A stretch of 64,000 bases of DNA, from positions 1,379,501 to 1,443,500 of the forward strand of contig JAHBTU010000001.1 of NCBI GenBank assembly GCA_019638455.1, in the 5' to 3' direction. The translations under genes were made by a program, and so were the position numbers. Positions 16,663 through 26,539 of the stretch are shown here, one piece after another (the first letter of the stretch is position 1; each line of letters begins with the position of its first letter). The stretch is from Saprospiraceae bacterium (lineage in GTDB: Bacteria; Bacteroidota; Bacteroidia; Chitinophagales; Saprospiraceae). The notes under the pieces were generated by a model. It was not told where the DNA came from. It worked only from the letters and a program-made list of their open reading frames with translations, and searched no databases.

Positions 16663-18840
16663 TCAATGCCGCACTACCCTACCCGATTCGAGTTTCTCTC
16701 CCACGCGCACTCGCCACAGATACACGCCTGCCGAAGGAAACGCAGTCGCGGGCAAGTCCAACCAATGAGTGCCGCCATCAAGCGTCGTGGCCTGCTGATG
16801 CATTACTCTCCCCGACAGGTCGGTCACTTCCACTTGTACCGATTGAGCTTGCGACAAACGCATGGGGATGCGCACGCCTGCCGAAGTGGGATTTGGTTGT
16901 GGCGCAAACACAAGGAGCGTCGCATTCGGGTCGTGCGCTGTTGGTGAAGGGAAGGCCAATTGCAAGGAACGAGTAGGTTGCCCGTCGGCATATCGTTCGG
17001 GTCGGAGCCGCTGTTGGGAGAGCGACACAGCCTCGCTCAGCCGACCGGGTGCCAAAGCCCGCAGCCGTATGTTAAGTATGCTCTCTCCGGGCGACAATGC
17101 TTGTGGTTGCAAATCGAACCAGCTGAGGTGCAGCAAGCCTGGTTCGGGTTGCGCCCATGCGTGCTCGTCGAAGTTTTTCAAGATTTCGGAGGTCACGCCC
17201 TCCACCATGAGCACATCGGAAGCGAATCGCATGGCCATCTGGAAGCCCAACCAAGCGGCAGATTCTTCTGTGCGAAAAACGATGTCGAACGTTTCGCCGG
17301 CGCCGAAAGCACGGTCGTGCAACGTGACAAAAGTGGCCGTGCGGTCGTCGGCGGGTGCTGCGATGGCCGAAGGAATGGCAGTGCCGTTCACATCGCCCAA
17401 TTTGTAGCCCAGAAAGGTGTGTTCGACAGGCGATGCGCCGTTAAAATTGCTCACGCTGATGATAGCAGGGACCGTGGCTGCGAATGGATTGCTCGGCACC
17501 GGAAACACATAATCATCGGGTATGAAGCGCCAAGAGGGCGCGTTGGGGAGTTTGTCGTAGAGGCCCAGAATCAATTTGCGCAATTCCACCACATCGAAAG
17601 TGGTGATGGAGCCGCTGTTGTTGACATCGGCGGCCAGCATTTTCCACGGCGCGTCGAAAGGCTCGAGGCCGAGTATGTGTTTGGAAATCAGTACCAAATC
17701 GAAAGTGGACACCCCGTTCAAGGGCAAATGGTCCTTGGTCGCGCTCACAGTGTATGAGGAGCCGGGTTGCAAATAGCCCAAGGTCGTGACGCATCCATTC
17801 GACATGGAGTTCATCAGCAACTGCGTCGCCCCGATTGCTATGTTGAACTCTACATCCGAAATGAGAGAGTCGTCCCAAAAAGTCTTCGCGCAAACGGTCA
17901 AGGATTCGCCACAAGGAGCGCAACCACCCATGTTATCCTGCACAATGATGTAGGTGATGCAAAAACTTGCATTGCCGGCCTGGTCGCGTGCCCATAGTTC
18001 GACACCTTGAGTGCCCAAATCACAGCAATCAAAAACAACGTGGTACTCTGGATAGCCTTGTGCATTCAAGGGGAAACCAGTGCCATCGCCCAATTTGCGA
18101 ATACCGATTTCGATGCGGTTGCTGGGGGTCACATTATCCATCGAATAGTTGAGAAAATCCGATGCCCACAATGTAATCGAACCCGTTGGCATGATGGCCA
18201 CGCTCAATCCCATCAGGCAATACACTTCTGGCGGTTTGCAGTCGCGTATCACTATATCGCGGACGCAAGTGTCCGTAGTGCCGCCCGATTCGATGAGCCA
18301 TACGACGCGGTGTTTCCCAATGGGCAAGTCGGGCACAAGAAAAGTATTAGGCTTGTCCTCCGTAAGCCAACGAATGTCGGCAGTCAACGTGTCGCCTTGC
18401 AGGGTTTGCCGCAAAGCGAATTGGTACTTTTCTTCGGGTGCCACCGGTCGCACGTCGAAGATACGCGATGTGCCGCCCGTGTATCCCGGGCTGCCCGCAT
18501 TGTTGAATTGGACGGTGGACGCGGGTGGCGGGCTGTCGCTGTCTATCACTGTTTCCAAAGACCCGTTGCCGTCGAGGTCGAGAAAAAGCAAATAGCGAAC
18601 GAATGCCCCTCCGCAAGTGTCCAACACTTGAAGGCGCAAATCCGCAGGGCCTTCCGCAAGGTTGTTGGTTTGGTGCACGGGGTCCCACCATTGCGGGCCG
18701 GCCCAGAGCTGAGGGTTGTTGTCCGAGAGGATACAGATGGTGTCGGTGTTTGTGGGACAACCCAACACGACGGGGCATTGCGCGGCAAGATGTTGGGAGA
18801 AAAAAAGAAAAGCGGCGATTAGGCGAGTAAAATTGCTCAT
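16663..18840 (-). CDS. T9SS cargo with dockerin-like and cohesin-like regions, paralogue 1
   Basis: The protein is 725 residues from ATG 18840; the signal peptide ends LAAQ. The order is: Cys-rich N-terminal part (CPVVLGCP), HYR/Ig-like beta regions, then a dockerin-like pair of calcium-type loops near residues 430-500 (STFDLVLISKHILGLEP; AADVNNSGSITTFDVVELRK). A cohesin-like beta domain follows (WLGFQMAMRF ... LLHLSWF), then a T9SS type A sorting domain (FAPQPNPTSAGVRIPMR ... GVYLWRVRV). Dockerin and cohesin modules usually pair between cellulosomal proteins; here both sit in one chain. It is a tandem paralogue of the next upstream gene with the same module order and almost the same length. 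Confidence 0.83.
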   Translation of the reverse strand: MSNFTRLIAAFLFFSQHLAAQCPVVLGCPTNTDTICILSDNNPQLWAGPQWWDPVHQTNNLAEGPADLRLQVLDTCGGAFVRYLLFLDLDGNGSLETVIDSDSPPPASTVQFNNAGSPGYTGGTSRIFDVRPVAPEEKYQFALRQTLQGDTLTADIRWLTEDKPNTFLVPDLPIGKHRVVWLIESGGTTDTCVRDIVIRDCKPPEVYCLMGLSVAIMPTGSITLWASDFLNYSMDNVTPSNRIEIGIRKLGDGTGFPLNAQGYPEYHVVFDCCDLGTQGVELWARDQAGNASFCITYIIVQDNMGGCAPCGESLTVCAKTFWDDSLISDVEFNIAIGATQLLMNSMSNGCVTTLGYLQPGSSYTVSATKDHLPLNGVSTFDLVLISKHILGLEPFDAPWKMLAADVNNSGSITTFDVVELRKLILGLYDKLPNAPSWRFIPDDYVFPVPSNPFAATVPAIISVSNFNGASPVEHTFLGYKLGDVNGTAIPSAIAAPADDRTATFVTLHDRAFGAGETFDIVFRTEESAAWLGFQMAMRFASDVLMVEGVTSEILKNFDEHAWAQPEPGLLHLSWFDLQPQALSPGESILNIRLRALAPGRLSEAVSLSQQRLRPERYADGQPTRSLQLAFPSPTAHDPNATLLVFAPQPNPTSAGVRIPMRLSQAQSVQVEVTDLSGRVMHQQATTLDGGTHWLDLPATAFPSAGVYLWRVRVGEKLESGRVVRH

Positions 18841-18971
18841 GAGATTGCAGGATGTATTCGGTTTGAGAATATCGGCATGGCTACAATGAGCAATCGAAAC
18901 AACTTTGGGGCCTTTCCACTCGCTCGTCGCAACCATGCCGATGAGAATGGTGCCGCAATATAGATTCTTGC

Positions 18972-21152
18972 TCAATACTTGACAAGTTTGCCCACCCAGT
19001 AATTTTCGCCAAACCCGACACGCCACCAATAAATACCCTCCGATGGTAAGGAATTTGCCGGAATCTCCAGCCAATGAGCGCCGCTTTCGAGCATGGCCTC
19101 CTGCCGAAAGACGGTTTGGCCAGCCGCATCAGTTAGAAACAAATAGACCCGTTCAGGTCGTTGCAAGTGCAAGCCAATCGAGGCCCCACCACGAGTCGGG
19201 TTAGGCTGTGGCAACAGGATGGCATCACCCTGCTCCGGCGCAGTATTTTCTTTTTCAAAAAACAATTCTATCTGGCGCGTCGCGTCGGCGGCATGATATG
19301 CCTCGGCGCTCAATCTTTCTTTTTGGAGCGTGATATGCTCGCTCAAACGCGCCGTTCGCAAAGCCGTCAGTCGAAGCACCAGCACATCGTCGTCGGGAAA
19401 TACAGGCTGCGGCGTTGGGCTGAACCAACTGCAATGCAAAGTCCCCGGAGAGGGCTGGGCAAAGGCATCTTCATCCAAACCAGTCAACCATCCCGGAACC
19501 ACCTGCTCCACGATGAAGGCATCAGGAGCACAAAACAACCCAAACTGGAACCCAGACAACGTGTGCAGCCCCGACAATCGGATAGAGACATCGCGGGTTT
19601 CCCCTGCCTCCAATACCCAGTCGGGCAACACCAAACGCGCAGGCTCGTCGCGTGCTTCGGCCAGCCCCATGGCAGACGCGGCATCAGGACTGGCGGAGCC
19701 ATTCACGTCGCCGGTTTTCACGGCATGGAACGGTAGTTCGGCAGGCAAGTCCAAGATTGACAGCGCGTTGTAAGAGTATTGAGGCAAGCACAGCGTGGCG
19801 AAGGGATTGGGCGGGAAGTCGCAATCTGCCGGAAAAAATCGCCAAGAAGTATTGTTCGGCAATTTATCGTAAATGCCGAGAATGAGCCTCCGCAATTCCA
19901 CCACGTCGAAGGTGGTGACGGAGCCGCTCTTGTTCGCATCGGCAGCCAACCATTGCCAAGGCTGGGTGAAGGGCTGAATGCCCAAGATATGCCGCGATAT
20001 CAGCAGCAAATCAAAGGTGCTAAGGCCATTGAGCGGATTGGTGTCACATTCGGCGACCAGCGAAAACGCAGTGGCCGGCGGCACAAATGTGAGCACACCG
20101 CAACTCGACGAGTTTTGAGGCAATATGTGCGTGACGAGATGTTGTGAGGTATCCACCCACAACATTTTATACTGGACGGGCCGCACCATGTCACTTCCCC
20201 AAAAGGTGCGCGCGCACAACACAGGCGGAATGTCGCAAACGCCACTGGGGTCGGCTACTGTGACGAGGGTTTGGCATTGCGATATATTGGCGAGGCGGTC
20301 TCTCACCCACACTTCCACCGACTGTTCGCCTCGCTCCGCGCAGTTGTATGTCAGACTGACGACGCGCTGTCCCGCAGAGTCCAATGGGAATCCCGCGCCA
20401 TCGCCCGCTTTTCGCATGGATGGCTCCAGCATGAAGGACGGCGTGAGGTTGTCTTCCGCGCTTAGCAGCACCTCATCCAAAGAGACAATTTGTTTCCCGG
20501 ATGCATCGAGCTCTAAGGTGAGGGCCGTCAGGCACTCAATGTCTGGCGGCTGGCAATCTTTTATGCGGAAACTGTGCTCGCAGTATTTCACGACACCATT
20601 CTGCTCCACGCGCCAGAGAAGATGGTGACGGCCTTCCGGCAATCGGGGCGACACAAAAATATCCCCCGTTTTCATGCGCAAATGAGCAATCAGCGTATCC
20701 CACGAGTAGGTGATTTCCAATGCAAACCGAAACTTGAGCGAATCAGGCAGGTTGCGCTTGTCGAACTGGAGCAAGTCGCCGCCCGTGTAGTTTGGATTGA
20801 ATGCGTTGTCAAAATACACTACGCCCGGCGGGGGGAAATTGTCGCTCGTCACAGCCGTCTCGCGCAAATTGTCGTTGTCGAGGTCGAGCAGCAGCAGGTA
20901 TGAGACACTCACGTTTCCGCCGCCCGGGCAGGGTCTAACTTTGAGGGCAAAATCAGCGGCACCCTCATACAAATCCGCCGTTTGGAGCGCCGTGCTCCAG
21001 GTGTAAGGCGCGTCGTTCCAGAGCATGGATTCGTTGCTCGACTGGTCGCAAACGACGGGGCTTCCTTGCGGACAATTAAGAACAAACGGACACTGGGCAA
21101 GGGCCTCTGCAATTGGCCATGCAGTAAGCAAAAAGGGAATCAACTTTCTCAT
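18972..21152 (-). CDS. T9SS cargo with dockerin-like and cohesin-like regions, paralogue 2
   Basis: The 726-residue protein has a signal peptide ending EALAQ and the same plan as its downstream neighbour. It has a Cys-rich N-terminus (CPFVLNCPQ) and beta domains with a shared DCQPPDIECL block. A dockerin-like region follows (STFDLLLISRHILGIQP; AADANKSGSVTTFDVVELRR), then a cohesin-like domain (GFQFGLFCAPD ... LHCSWFS) and a type A sorting domain (LPQPNPTRGGASIGLHL ... GIYWWRVGF). The two proteins are clearly homologous but diverged along their length, so the duplication is not recent. A 131-base gap separates the two genes. Confidence 0.83.
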   Translation of the reverse strand: MRKLIPFLLTAWPIAEALAQCPFVLNCPQGSPVVCDQSSNESMLWNDAPYTWSTALQTADLYEGAADFALKVRPCPGGGNVSVSYLLLLDLDNDNLRETAVTSDNFPPPGVVYFDNAFNPNYTGGDLLQFDKRNLPDSLKFRFALEITYSWDTLIAHLRMKTGDIFVSPRLPEGRHHLLWRVEQNGVVKYCEHSFRIKDCQPPDIECLTALTLELDASGKQIVSLDEVLLSAEDNLTPSFMLEPSMRKAGDGAGFPLDSAGQRVVSLTYNCAERGEQSVEVWVRDRLANISQCQTLVTVADPSGVCDIPPVLCARTFWGSDMVRPVQYKMLWVDTSQHLVTHILPQNSSSCGVLTFVPPATAFSLVAECDTNPLNGLSTFDLLLISRHILGIQPFTQPWQWLAADANKSGSVTTFDVVELRRLILGIYDKLPNNTSWRFFPADCDFPPNPFATLCLPQYSYNALSILDLPAELPFHAVKTGDVNGSASPDAASAMGLAEARDEPARLVLPDWVLEAGETRDVSIRLSGLHTLSGFQFGLFCAPDAFIVEQVVPGWLTGLDEDAFAQPSPGTLHCSWFSPTPQPVFPDDDVLVLRLTALRTARLSEHITLQKERLSAEAYHAADATRQIELFFEKENTAPEQGDAILLPQPNPTRGGASIGLHLQRPERVYLFLTDAAGQTVFRQEAMLESGAHWLEIPANSLPSEGIYWWRVGFGENYWVGKLVKY

Positions 21153-21580
21153 GAGTGGGTACGTTTTGAACCATCGGGAAATGATTTAACTGATTAAAAA
21201 AGAGGAGTTTGCACTCGAAATGACACCTAAACAACATTGGAATGAGGGTATAAAAATACTTTGTTGGCAGATTTTGCCCCGATAAATGTTTTTTGGGCGG
21301 CAACGTCGCACTTTGACCAACCAATTTTCAGCGACATGACGCATCTTTGCACCAAGTCCTGATTTTAGCCGTTAAAAGTTGCCTCGACACGCAAGTTCGG
21401 CAACCCTCAGACGTTCCAAAGCCGTCGGCATTTCCATGAAAATTTATCGAACAGCGTCAAAAACCAAAATTGCCCTGCCATCACATCAATGGAGGCAAGG
21501 ACACTCTGCCCAATGAATCAACCCCGCAACAAGTCTTTTCAATAAATGCTCTGAAAAAGAATCTTTTAAAAGTTTAGAGG
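21153..21580. other. Intergenic region upstream of the giant exported protein gene
   Basis: These 428 bases separate two divergent genes and must hold both promoters. I see no open frame, RNA fold or repeat that I can support, and no perfect TAnnTTTG box. Confidence 0.5.
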
Positions 21581-24500
21581 ATGAAACACTCATACTACTC
21601 CGCCCTACTCCGCACTATCGTTGTTCTCGCCATTGGCTTCGGGCTTGCGCTCCCCAGCACTCTGCTGGCCCAAACACCGGCTGCATCCAAGTTCCCGGAA
21701 AACCCCAATGAATTCGTGGACAAATTGGGCCAATTCATGACTGCCTCCAAGCGTCCCGACATGGAAGAGGCTTTTTCGGTTTTCAAGAAAAAATTCAAGG
21801 CAAACGTGTTCAGCGAGCAGGATATGAGGCGCGTCATCGCCATGTCGAACCTACTGGCCGATGGTTTCAAGCTCACTCCTTTCCCCTATTTCAAGAACTA
21901 CATGAACGCTGTGTCGGCTGCCAAAAGCGACCCGGACACTACATTGTTCAATCGTTGGCACACACTCGCCGAAGAGGCCATCGGAGGCGTGGAAAAAGGA
22001 CGTACAAAGCCCATCAGCCAGTTCCTCGAATTTTCCGTGGACTTTCTTGAGCAACGCGCCCTCAAAAGTGGCGAAGGCGGCTCCGTGACTTGGAAAATCA
22101 GGGGTGGCAAGTTTCATTTTGAATACAACGACAAGCAGCCACAGATGCGCTGCGAAAACGTGGACCTCATCGGGGTGCGCAAACAGGACTCCATCATCAT
22201 TTTCAACACGTCGGGCAGCTATTCGCCTTTTGAAAATCTGTGGCGCGGAAGCGGAGGAAAGGTCACTTGGGCAGATGCAGGACTGGACTCCAGCGTGTTC
22301 GTGAAGCTGACCGAATACAAGGTGGAATCCATCAAGCCCTTGTTCCAATGCGACAGCGCCATGATGTACTACCCGTTGTACTTTCCCGGAGGCAGTATTG
22401 CCGGCAAATTTGAGCATAACATCGTGGTGGGCAACAAGGCTGGCGCCACGCAGTTTCCGCGGTTTGAGTCTTTTGATAAAAAATTGAAAATCACCAAAAT
22501 AGGCGAGGGTGTCGAGTACTTCGGTGGTTTCCGTCTGCACGGCAGTTCGCTTTATGGGTACGGTTCGGGCAACGAGCCTGCCCAAGTAACGGTGTACGAC
22601 AAGAAACGGAAGAAAGTGTTCTTTGGCACCGGGCCGCTGTTCATCATCAAGCGCGAGCAGAACATCGTGGCGGAGGGCGTGAACGCCAAACTATACATGG
22701 ACGAAGACAGCCTTTTCCATCCTGCCGTGGACTTGCGCTACGACATCCCGGCGCAGGTCATCAGCTTGACTCGCGGCAACAAAGGCTCTGAGCGCAACCC
22801 GTTCTTTTCCTCCTTTTACAACATGAACCTGAACACCGACCGAATCGCTTGGTATCTCAACCGCGATTCGCTCGAAATCGGTGCTCGTGCCGGAACGGGC
22901 AAAGGCGTGGAACAAAAAATCTCCTTCGAGAGCAGCAACCACTTCGACATGGCGGACTACAACAAAATGCAGCACATCGCCAGTCAAAACCCCATCTCCA
23001 CGCTCTATATCACTTGGCTCGAAAGCGACCAAGACAAGGAGGACAATGGGCGGCTCGTGTCGGACGACGAATATGCGCGCCGCATCAACCCCAAATTCGA
23101 CTACTCCAGCATCCAGACCCTATTGGCCGAGTTGGTGCGCGAGGGCTTCATCAACTATTACTTTGACCGACACCAGATAGAGCTCCGCGACAAACTCATT
23201 CACTACGCCCTCGCCAGCCAAGGAAAACGCGACTACGACGGCATCAACATCGAGTCCACCAGTGCCAACGCCAACGCCCGCCTCGACCTGAAAACGAAAG
23301 AAACCCATGTGCGCGACGTGAAAAAAATCGAGCTCAGCAATCGGCAAAAAGTGGCGCTCATTCCTTACAACAACGAATTCACCTTGCTGAAAGACAGGGA
23401 TATGCGTTTTGGCGGGCGACTGTACGCGGGCATGGTGCTCTTCGAGGGGTCGGATATGGAATTCAAATACCAGCAATTCCAAATCAACTTCGACTCGGTG
23501 CGCCACATGGACTTCTACCTGCCCACTGGTGATTTGGACAAAAACGGCCAGCCAATTGCCAACGCCATGAACTCAACTGTGGAACTGGTGTCGGGCGTGC
23601 TGCTGGTGGACGCGCCCAACAACAAGTCCGGCAAAGAAGACCTCGCCATGTTCCCTTCCTTACAGGCGAAAAAGCACTCGTTCGTTTTTTACGACAACCC
23701 TCAAATCCAGAAGGGCGTTTACACTCGCGACTCTTTTTATTTCAAGCTCGACCCCTTCTCTTTCAATGGGTTGGATAGCTACACCAAAGAGCAGTTGAAG
23801 TTCAAAGGCGAGATGTTTCCGGCCACCATCTTTCCCTCTTTCAAAGAAACCATCGTAGTGCGCGACGAGGACAAATCGTTCGGCTTTGTCCACAAAACGC
23901 CCCCCACAGGCTACCCCACCTATTCCAAAAAAGGGAATTACACAGGCGAGTTGGACCTCAGCAACAAAGGGTTTTTGGGTCGGGGCAAACTGGAATACCT
24001 CACCGCCAATATCGAATCGGAAGACCTGATTTTTCGCCCCAAGCAAACGACTGGCACAGCCAAAAAATTCTTCATGGAGGAAGACCGCGCGGGAGCAGTA
24101 AAAGTGCCCCAAGCACAAGGCGAAAACGTGTCGGTAAACTGGTTGCCATTCAAAGATTCCATGTATGTGGAAAGCAAGGCCAAGGACTTCGAACTGTTCA
24201 AAAAGCCTAACTATTTCCACAAAGGCACCCTCATCCTCACGCCCTCCGGTCTGAAAGGCACGGGTGTGTTCGAGTGGTCGGAAGGTATCCTTACCTCCAA
24301 ACTCATTTCTTACGGGCCTTTCCAAGCCAGTGCCGACACGGCCGACCTCCAAATCAAATCGCTGGATGGCGCGGGCTTTGCTTTCGACTCGCGCAACATT
24401 GACGGCGAATTGGATTTCGACAAACAAATCGGTCACTTCAAGGCCAACACCGAAAACGCCACCACTACCCTACCGCTCGACCAGTATCGTACCTCGATGA

Positions 24501-26287
24501 ACGAGTTCACTTGGGATATGCAGCAAAAAACCATCGAATTCAAAGCCGACCCGAAAAAACCAGGCAGTTTCGTCTCGATTGACCCTGACCAAGACACGCT
24601 TTCATTTACGGGAAAAACAGCCTTCTACGACCTGAAAACCAACTACTTGACCATAGGCGGCAACGAGGTCATCAAATCCGCCGACGCATACATCTATCCA
24701 GATTCGGCGGACATCATCATCGAGCCGGGTGGCAAGATGAAACAGCTCACCAACGCTCGCATCGTGGCCGACACGGTGAACCAATATCACACCATCAACC
24801 GCGCCACGGTGGACATCTTGGGCAAAAAACTCTACAAGGCCTCCGGCTACTACGAATACAACATCTTCGGCTACAACCAAGAAGTGTTCTTCAACGACAT
24901 CGTGGGCGAACGCCGCGGTCCCGGCAGCAACGCTACCAAAAACGTGCTTACCTCTGCCAGCGGCAACGTGACGGCAGAGGACAGTTTCCGCATGGATGTC
25001 AAAACTTTGTTCAAAGGCGAGATTATCCTCAAGGCCAACCAGCGCAATCTGCGCTTCAATGGTTTCGCCAAAATGGAAGCCGACAAGCTGCCGGGCAGAA
25101 ACTGGTTCAGTATCAATGCGCAAGTGGACCGCACAAACCCCATCATCCGTATCGTGGGCGCAAAGGACGAAGAAGGCAACCCATTGGTGACAGGCTTCTA
25201 TCTGTCGCGCAACCAAGGCGAGCTATACCCACGCATTTTGCTTCCTGCCTACAACCGCGTTGACCGCGCCATCCTCAACTGCACGGGCGTGCTGAAGTAC
25301 GATGCCAAAAACGACCGCTTCACCTATGGCGACTCTGCCAAAGTGGCTGAGACAACCCTGCGCGGCGCCAAGATGATTTTTGACAACCGCACGGGCATCG
25401 TGCAGGGCGAGGGACGGCTTAGCATCGGCTCCGAGCTGAAGTACATGAAACTGACCACTTCCGGGCGCCTCAAGTCGGATTTCAACAAGCCCGATTCCGT
25501 GTTCCACACCGTGACGGGAGAATTTATGACAGGCGTGGAAATGACCATCCCGAAGGCATTGATGGAAATAATGGTCAACGACATCAAAGCTTCCAGTTTC
25601 GATGCCCCTGCCGCGATATACAACACGAACCCGACCTTCTACCAGCCTGCGGTGAGCGAATTCATCAGCGACGACAAGGAACTGCCTGAAATGCTCGCCA
25701 ACCTGACCAACAACCTCATCATCTTGCCCAAAAAGGACAACAAGTATGCGTTTGTGTTGGGGCGTCACCCAGTCATTTGGAACGACGAGTACCAATCGTT
25801 CCTCAGCCTCGAAGACCGCATACCGCTCGTGGCGCTCAATGGTGAGTTGTTCGGCAAAGTGCTGAACATCTTTGTGGAATACAAAATGCCCGGTGGTTTT
25901 GTGATGCCTTCGCCCAGCAGCATCCCCGATGAGGAAGAGGAGGAGGAGGAAGTCGAAGAGGAAGCTGGCAAAAGCGACAAAAAGGAAAAGAAAACAAAAG
26001 ACGATGAACGCGCCGCCGCCGCTGCCGCCCCCACAAGCAGCAAAGACGACCGTTTCTATCTTTACATCAAGGCCTCTTCCGACTTGTGGTATTTCTTTGG
26101 CTACCAAGCTGGTGCGCTCAACGTGGTGTCGAGCAGCACACGCTTCAACGATGCCTTGCTCGGCCTGAAAGCCAAAGAGACCCAAATCAAAATGCCCGAT
26201 GGGGAAATTTACGAGATAGTGCCCGCCAACCCATCATTGGCCGATGCGTTCGTCAATCGCGTGAGGGCGGGAAGAAAGAAGGAGTAA
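21581..26287 (+). CDS. Giant exported protein of unknown function (1568 residues)
   Basis: The signal peptide ends STLLAQ, so the protein is exported. The first 170 residues look helical (FLEFSVDFLEQRALKSG). After that comes a very long beta-rich region with recurring short units, for example YTGELDLSNKGFLGRGKLEY, GTLILTPSGLKGTGVFEW and RAILNCTGVLKYDAKNDRFT. The repeated strand-Gly-turn-strand style recalls OstA/AsmA-like envelope proteins, but I see no named motif. A highly acidic Glu run followed by Lys- and Ala-rich stretches lies near residues 1450-1485. There is no T9SS sorting domain at the C-terminus, so a periplasmic location is more likely than the surface. It is monocistronic by spacing. 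Confidence 0.85.
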   Translation: MKHSYYSALLRTIVVLAIGFGLALPSTLLAQTPAASKFPENPNEFVDKLGQFMTASKRPDMEEAFSVFKKKFKANVFSEQDMRRVIAMSNLLADGFKLTPFPYFKNYMNAVSAAKSDPDTTLFNRWHTLAEEAIGGVEKGRTKPISQFLEFSVDFLEQRALKSGEGGSVTWKIRGGKFHFEYNDKQPQMRCENVDLIGVRKQDSIIIFNTSGSYSPFENLWRGSGGKVTWADAGLDSSVFVKLTEYKVESIKPLFQCDSAMMYYPLYFPGGSIAGKFEHNIVVGNKAGATQFPRFESFDKKLKITKIGEGVEYFGGFRLHGSSLYGYGSGNEPAQVTVYDKKRKKVFFGTGPLFIIKREQNIVAEGVNAKLYMDEDSLFHPAVDLRYDIPAQVISLTRGNKGSERNPFFSSFYNMNLNTDRIAWYLNRDSLEIGARAGTGKGVEQKISFESSNHFDMADYNKMQHIASQNPISTLYITWLESDQDKEDNGRLVSDDEYARRINPKFDYSSIQTLLAELVREGFINYYFDRHQIELRDKLIHYALASQGKRDYDGINIESTSANANARLDLKTKETHVRDVKKIELSNRQKVALIPYNNEFTLLKDRDMRFGGRLYAGMVLFEGSDMEFKYQQFQINFDSVRHMDFYLPTGDLDKNGQPIANAMNSTVELVSGVLLVDAPNNKSGKEDLAMFPSLQAKKHSFVFYDNPQIQKGVYTRDSFYFKLDPFSFNGLDSYTKEQLKFKGEMFPATIFPSFKETIVVRDEDKSFGFVHKTPPTGYPTYSKKGNYTGELDLSNKGFLGRGKLEYLTANIESEDLIFRPKQTTGTAKKFFMEEDRAGAVKVPQAQGENVSVNWLPFKDSMYVESKAKDFELFKKPNYFHKGTLILTPSGLKGTGVFEWSEGILTSKLISYGPFQASADTADLQIKSLDGAGFAFDSRNIDGELDFDKQIGHFKANTENATTTLPLDQYRTSMNEFTWDMQQKTIEFKADPKKPGSFVSIDPDQDTLSFTGKTAFYDLKTNYLTIGGNEVIKSADAYIYPDSADIIIEPGGKMKQLTNARIVADTVNQYHTINRATVDILGKKLYKASGYYEYNIFGYNQEVFFNDIVGERRGPGSNATKNVLTSASGNVTAEDSFRMDVKTLFKGEIILKANQRNLRFNGFAKMEADKLPGRNWFSINAQVDRTNPIIRIVGAKDEEGNPLVTGFYLSRNQGELYPRILLPAYNRVDRAILNCTGVLKYDAKNDRFTYGDSAKVAETTLRGAKMIFDNRTGIVQGEGRLSIGSELKYMKLTTSGRLKSDFNKPDSVFHTVTGEFMTGVEMTIPKALMEIMVNDIKASSFDAPAAIYNTNPTFYQPAVSEFISDDKELPEMLANLTNNLIILPKKDNKYAFVLGRHPVIWNDEYQSFLSLEDRIPLVALNGELFGKVLNIFVEYKMPGGFVMPSPSSIPDEEEEEEEVEEEAGKSDKKEKKTKDDERAAAAAAPTSSKDDRFYLYIKASSDLWYFFGYQAGALNVVSSSTRFNDALLGLKAKETQIKMPDGEIYEIVPANPSLADAFVNRVRAGRKKE

Positions 26288-26316
26288 AGGGCACACCACT
26301 AGACATTTTCAAATTT

Positions 26317-26392
26317 GCCACGAAGTCACAAAGACGCAAAGCAAAATACGCATTGATTTGCCGCATTTTGTGCCTTTGTGTCTTTGTAGCAC
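26317..26392. repeat. Palindromic dispersed repeat (CACAAAGACGCAAAG type)
   Basis: Left arm GTCACAAAGACGCAAAGCAA and right arm TGCCTTTGTGTCTTTGTAGC are imperfectly complementary, and pairing extends through GCAAAAT/ATTTTGTGC. Repeats with CACAAAGnCnCAAAG arms are found between genes across many bacterial phyla. It may act as a transcription-ending structure for the giant gene. Confidence 0.7.
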
Positions 26393-26442
26393 AAAAATAT
26401 AATGTCCAGTAGTGTGGTAAAGAGGCCGTCTCACAAGTTTAA

Positions 26443-26515
26443 ATTTTGACAGGATTAACAAGATTCACAGGTTTTTAGCCCGAAAAAGGGCGCGAATCTT
26501 GTCAAACCTGTCAAA
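26443..26515. repeat. Palindromic dispersed repeat, second copy
   Basis: Arms GACAGGATTAACAAGATTC and GAATCTTGTCAAACCTGTC form a long hairpin, with an inner GCCC/GGGC stem at its tip. It is the same family as 15361-15438. It sits 24 bases before the ppc stop codon, between convergent genes. Confidence 0.75.
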
Positions 26516-26539
26516 CAAACATCACTGATGAGGCATCCT

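Noticed and set aside
16663..21152. Cellulosome components
   Set aside because: Dockerin- and cohesin-like regions are present, but there is no cellulase, no scaffoldin and no carbohydrate-binding module in the window.
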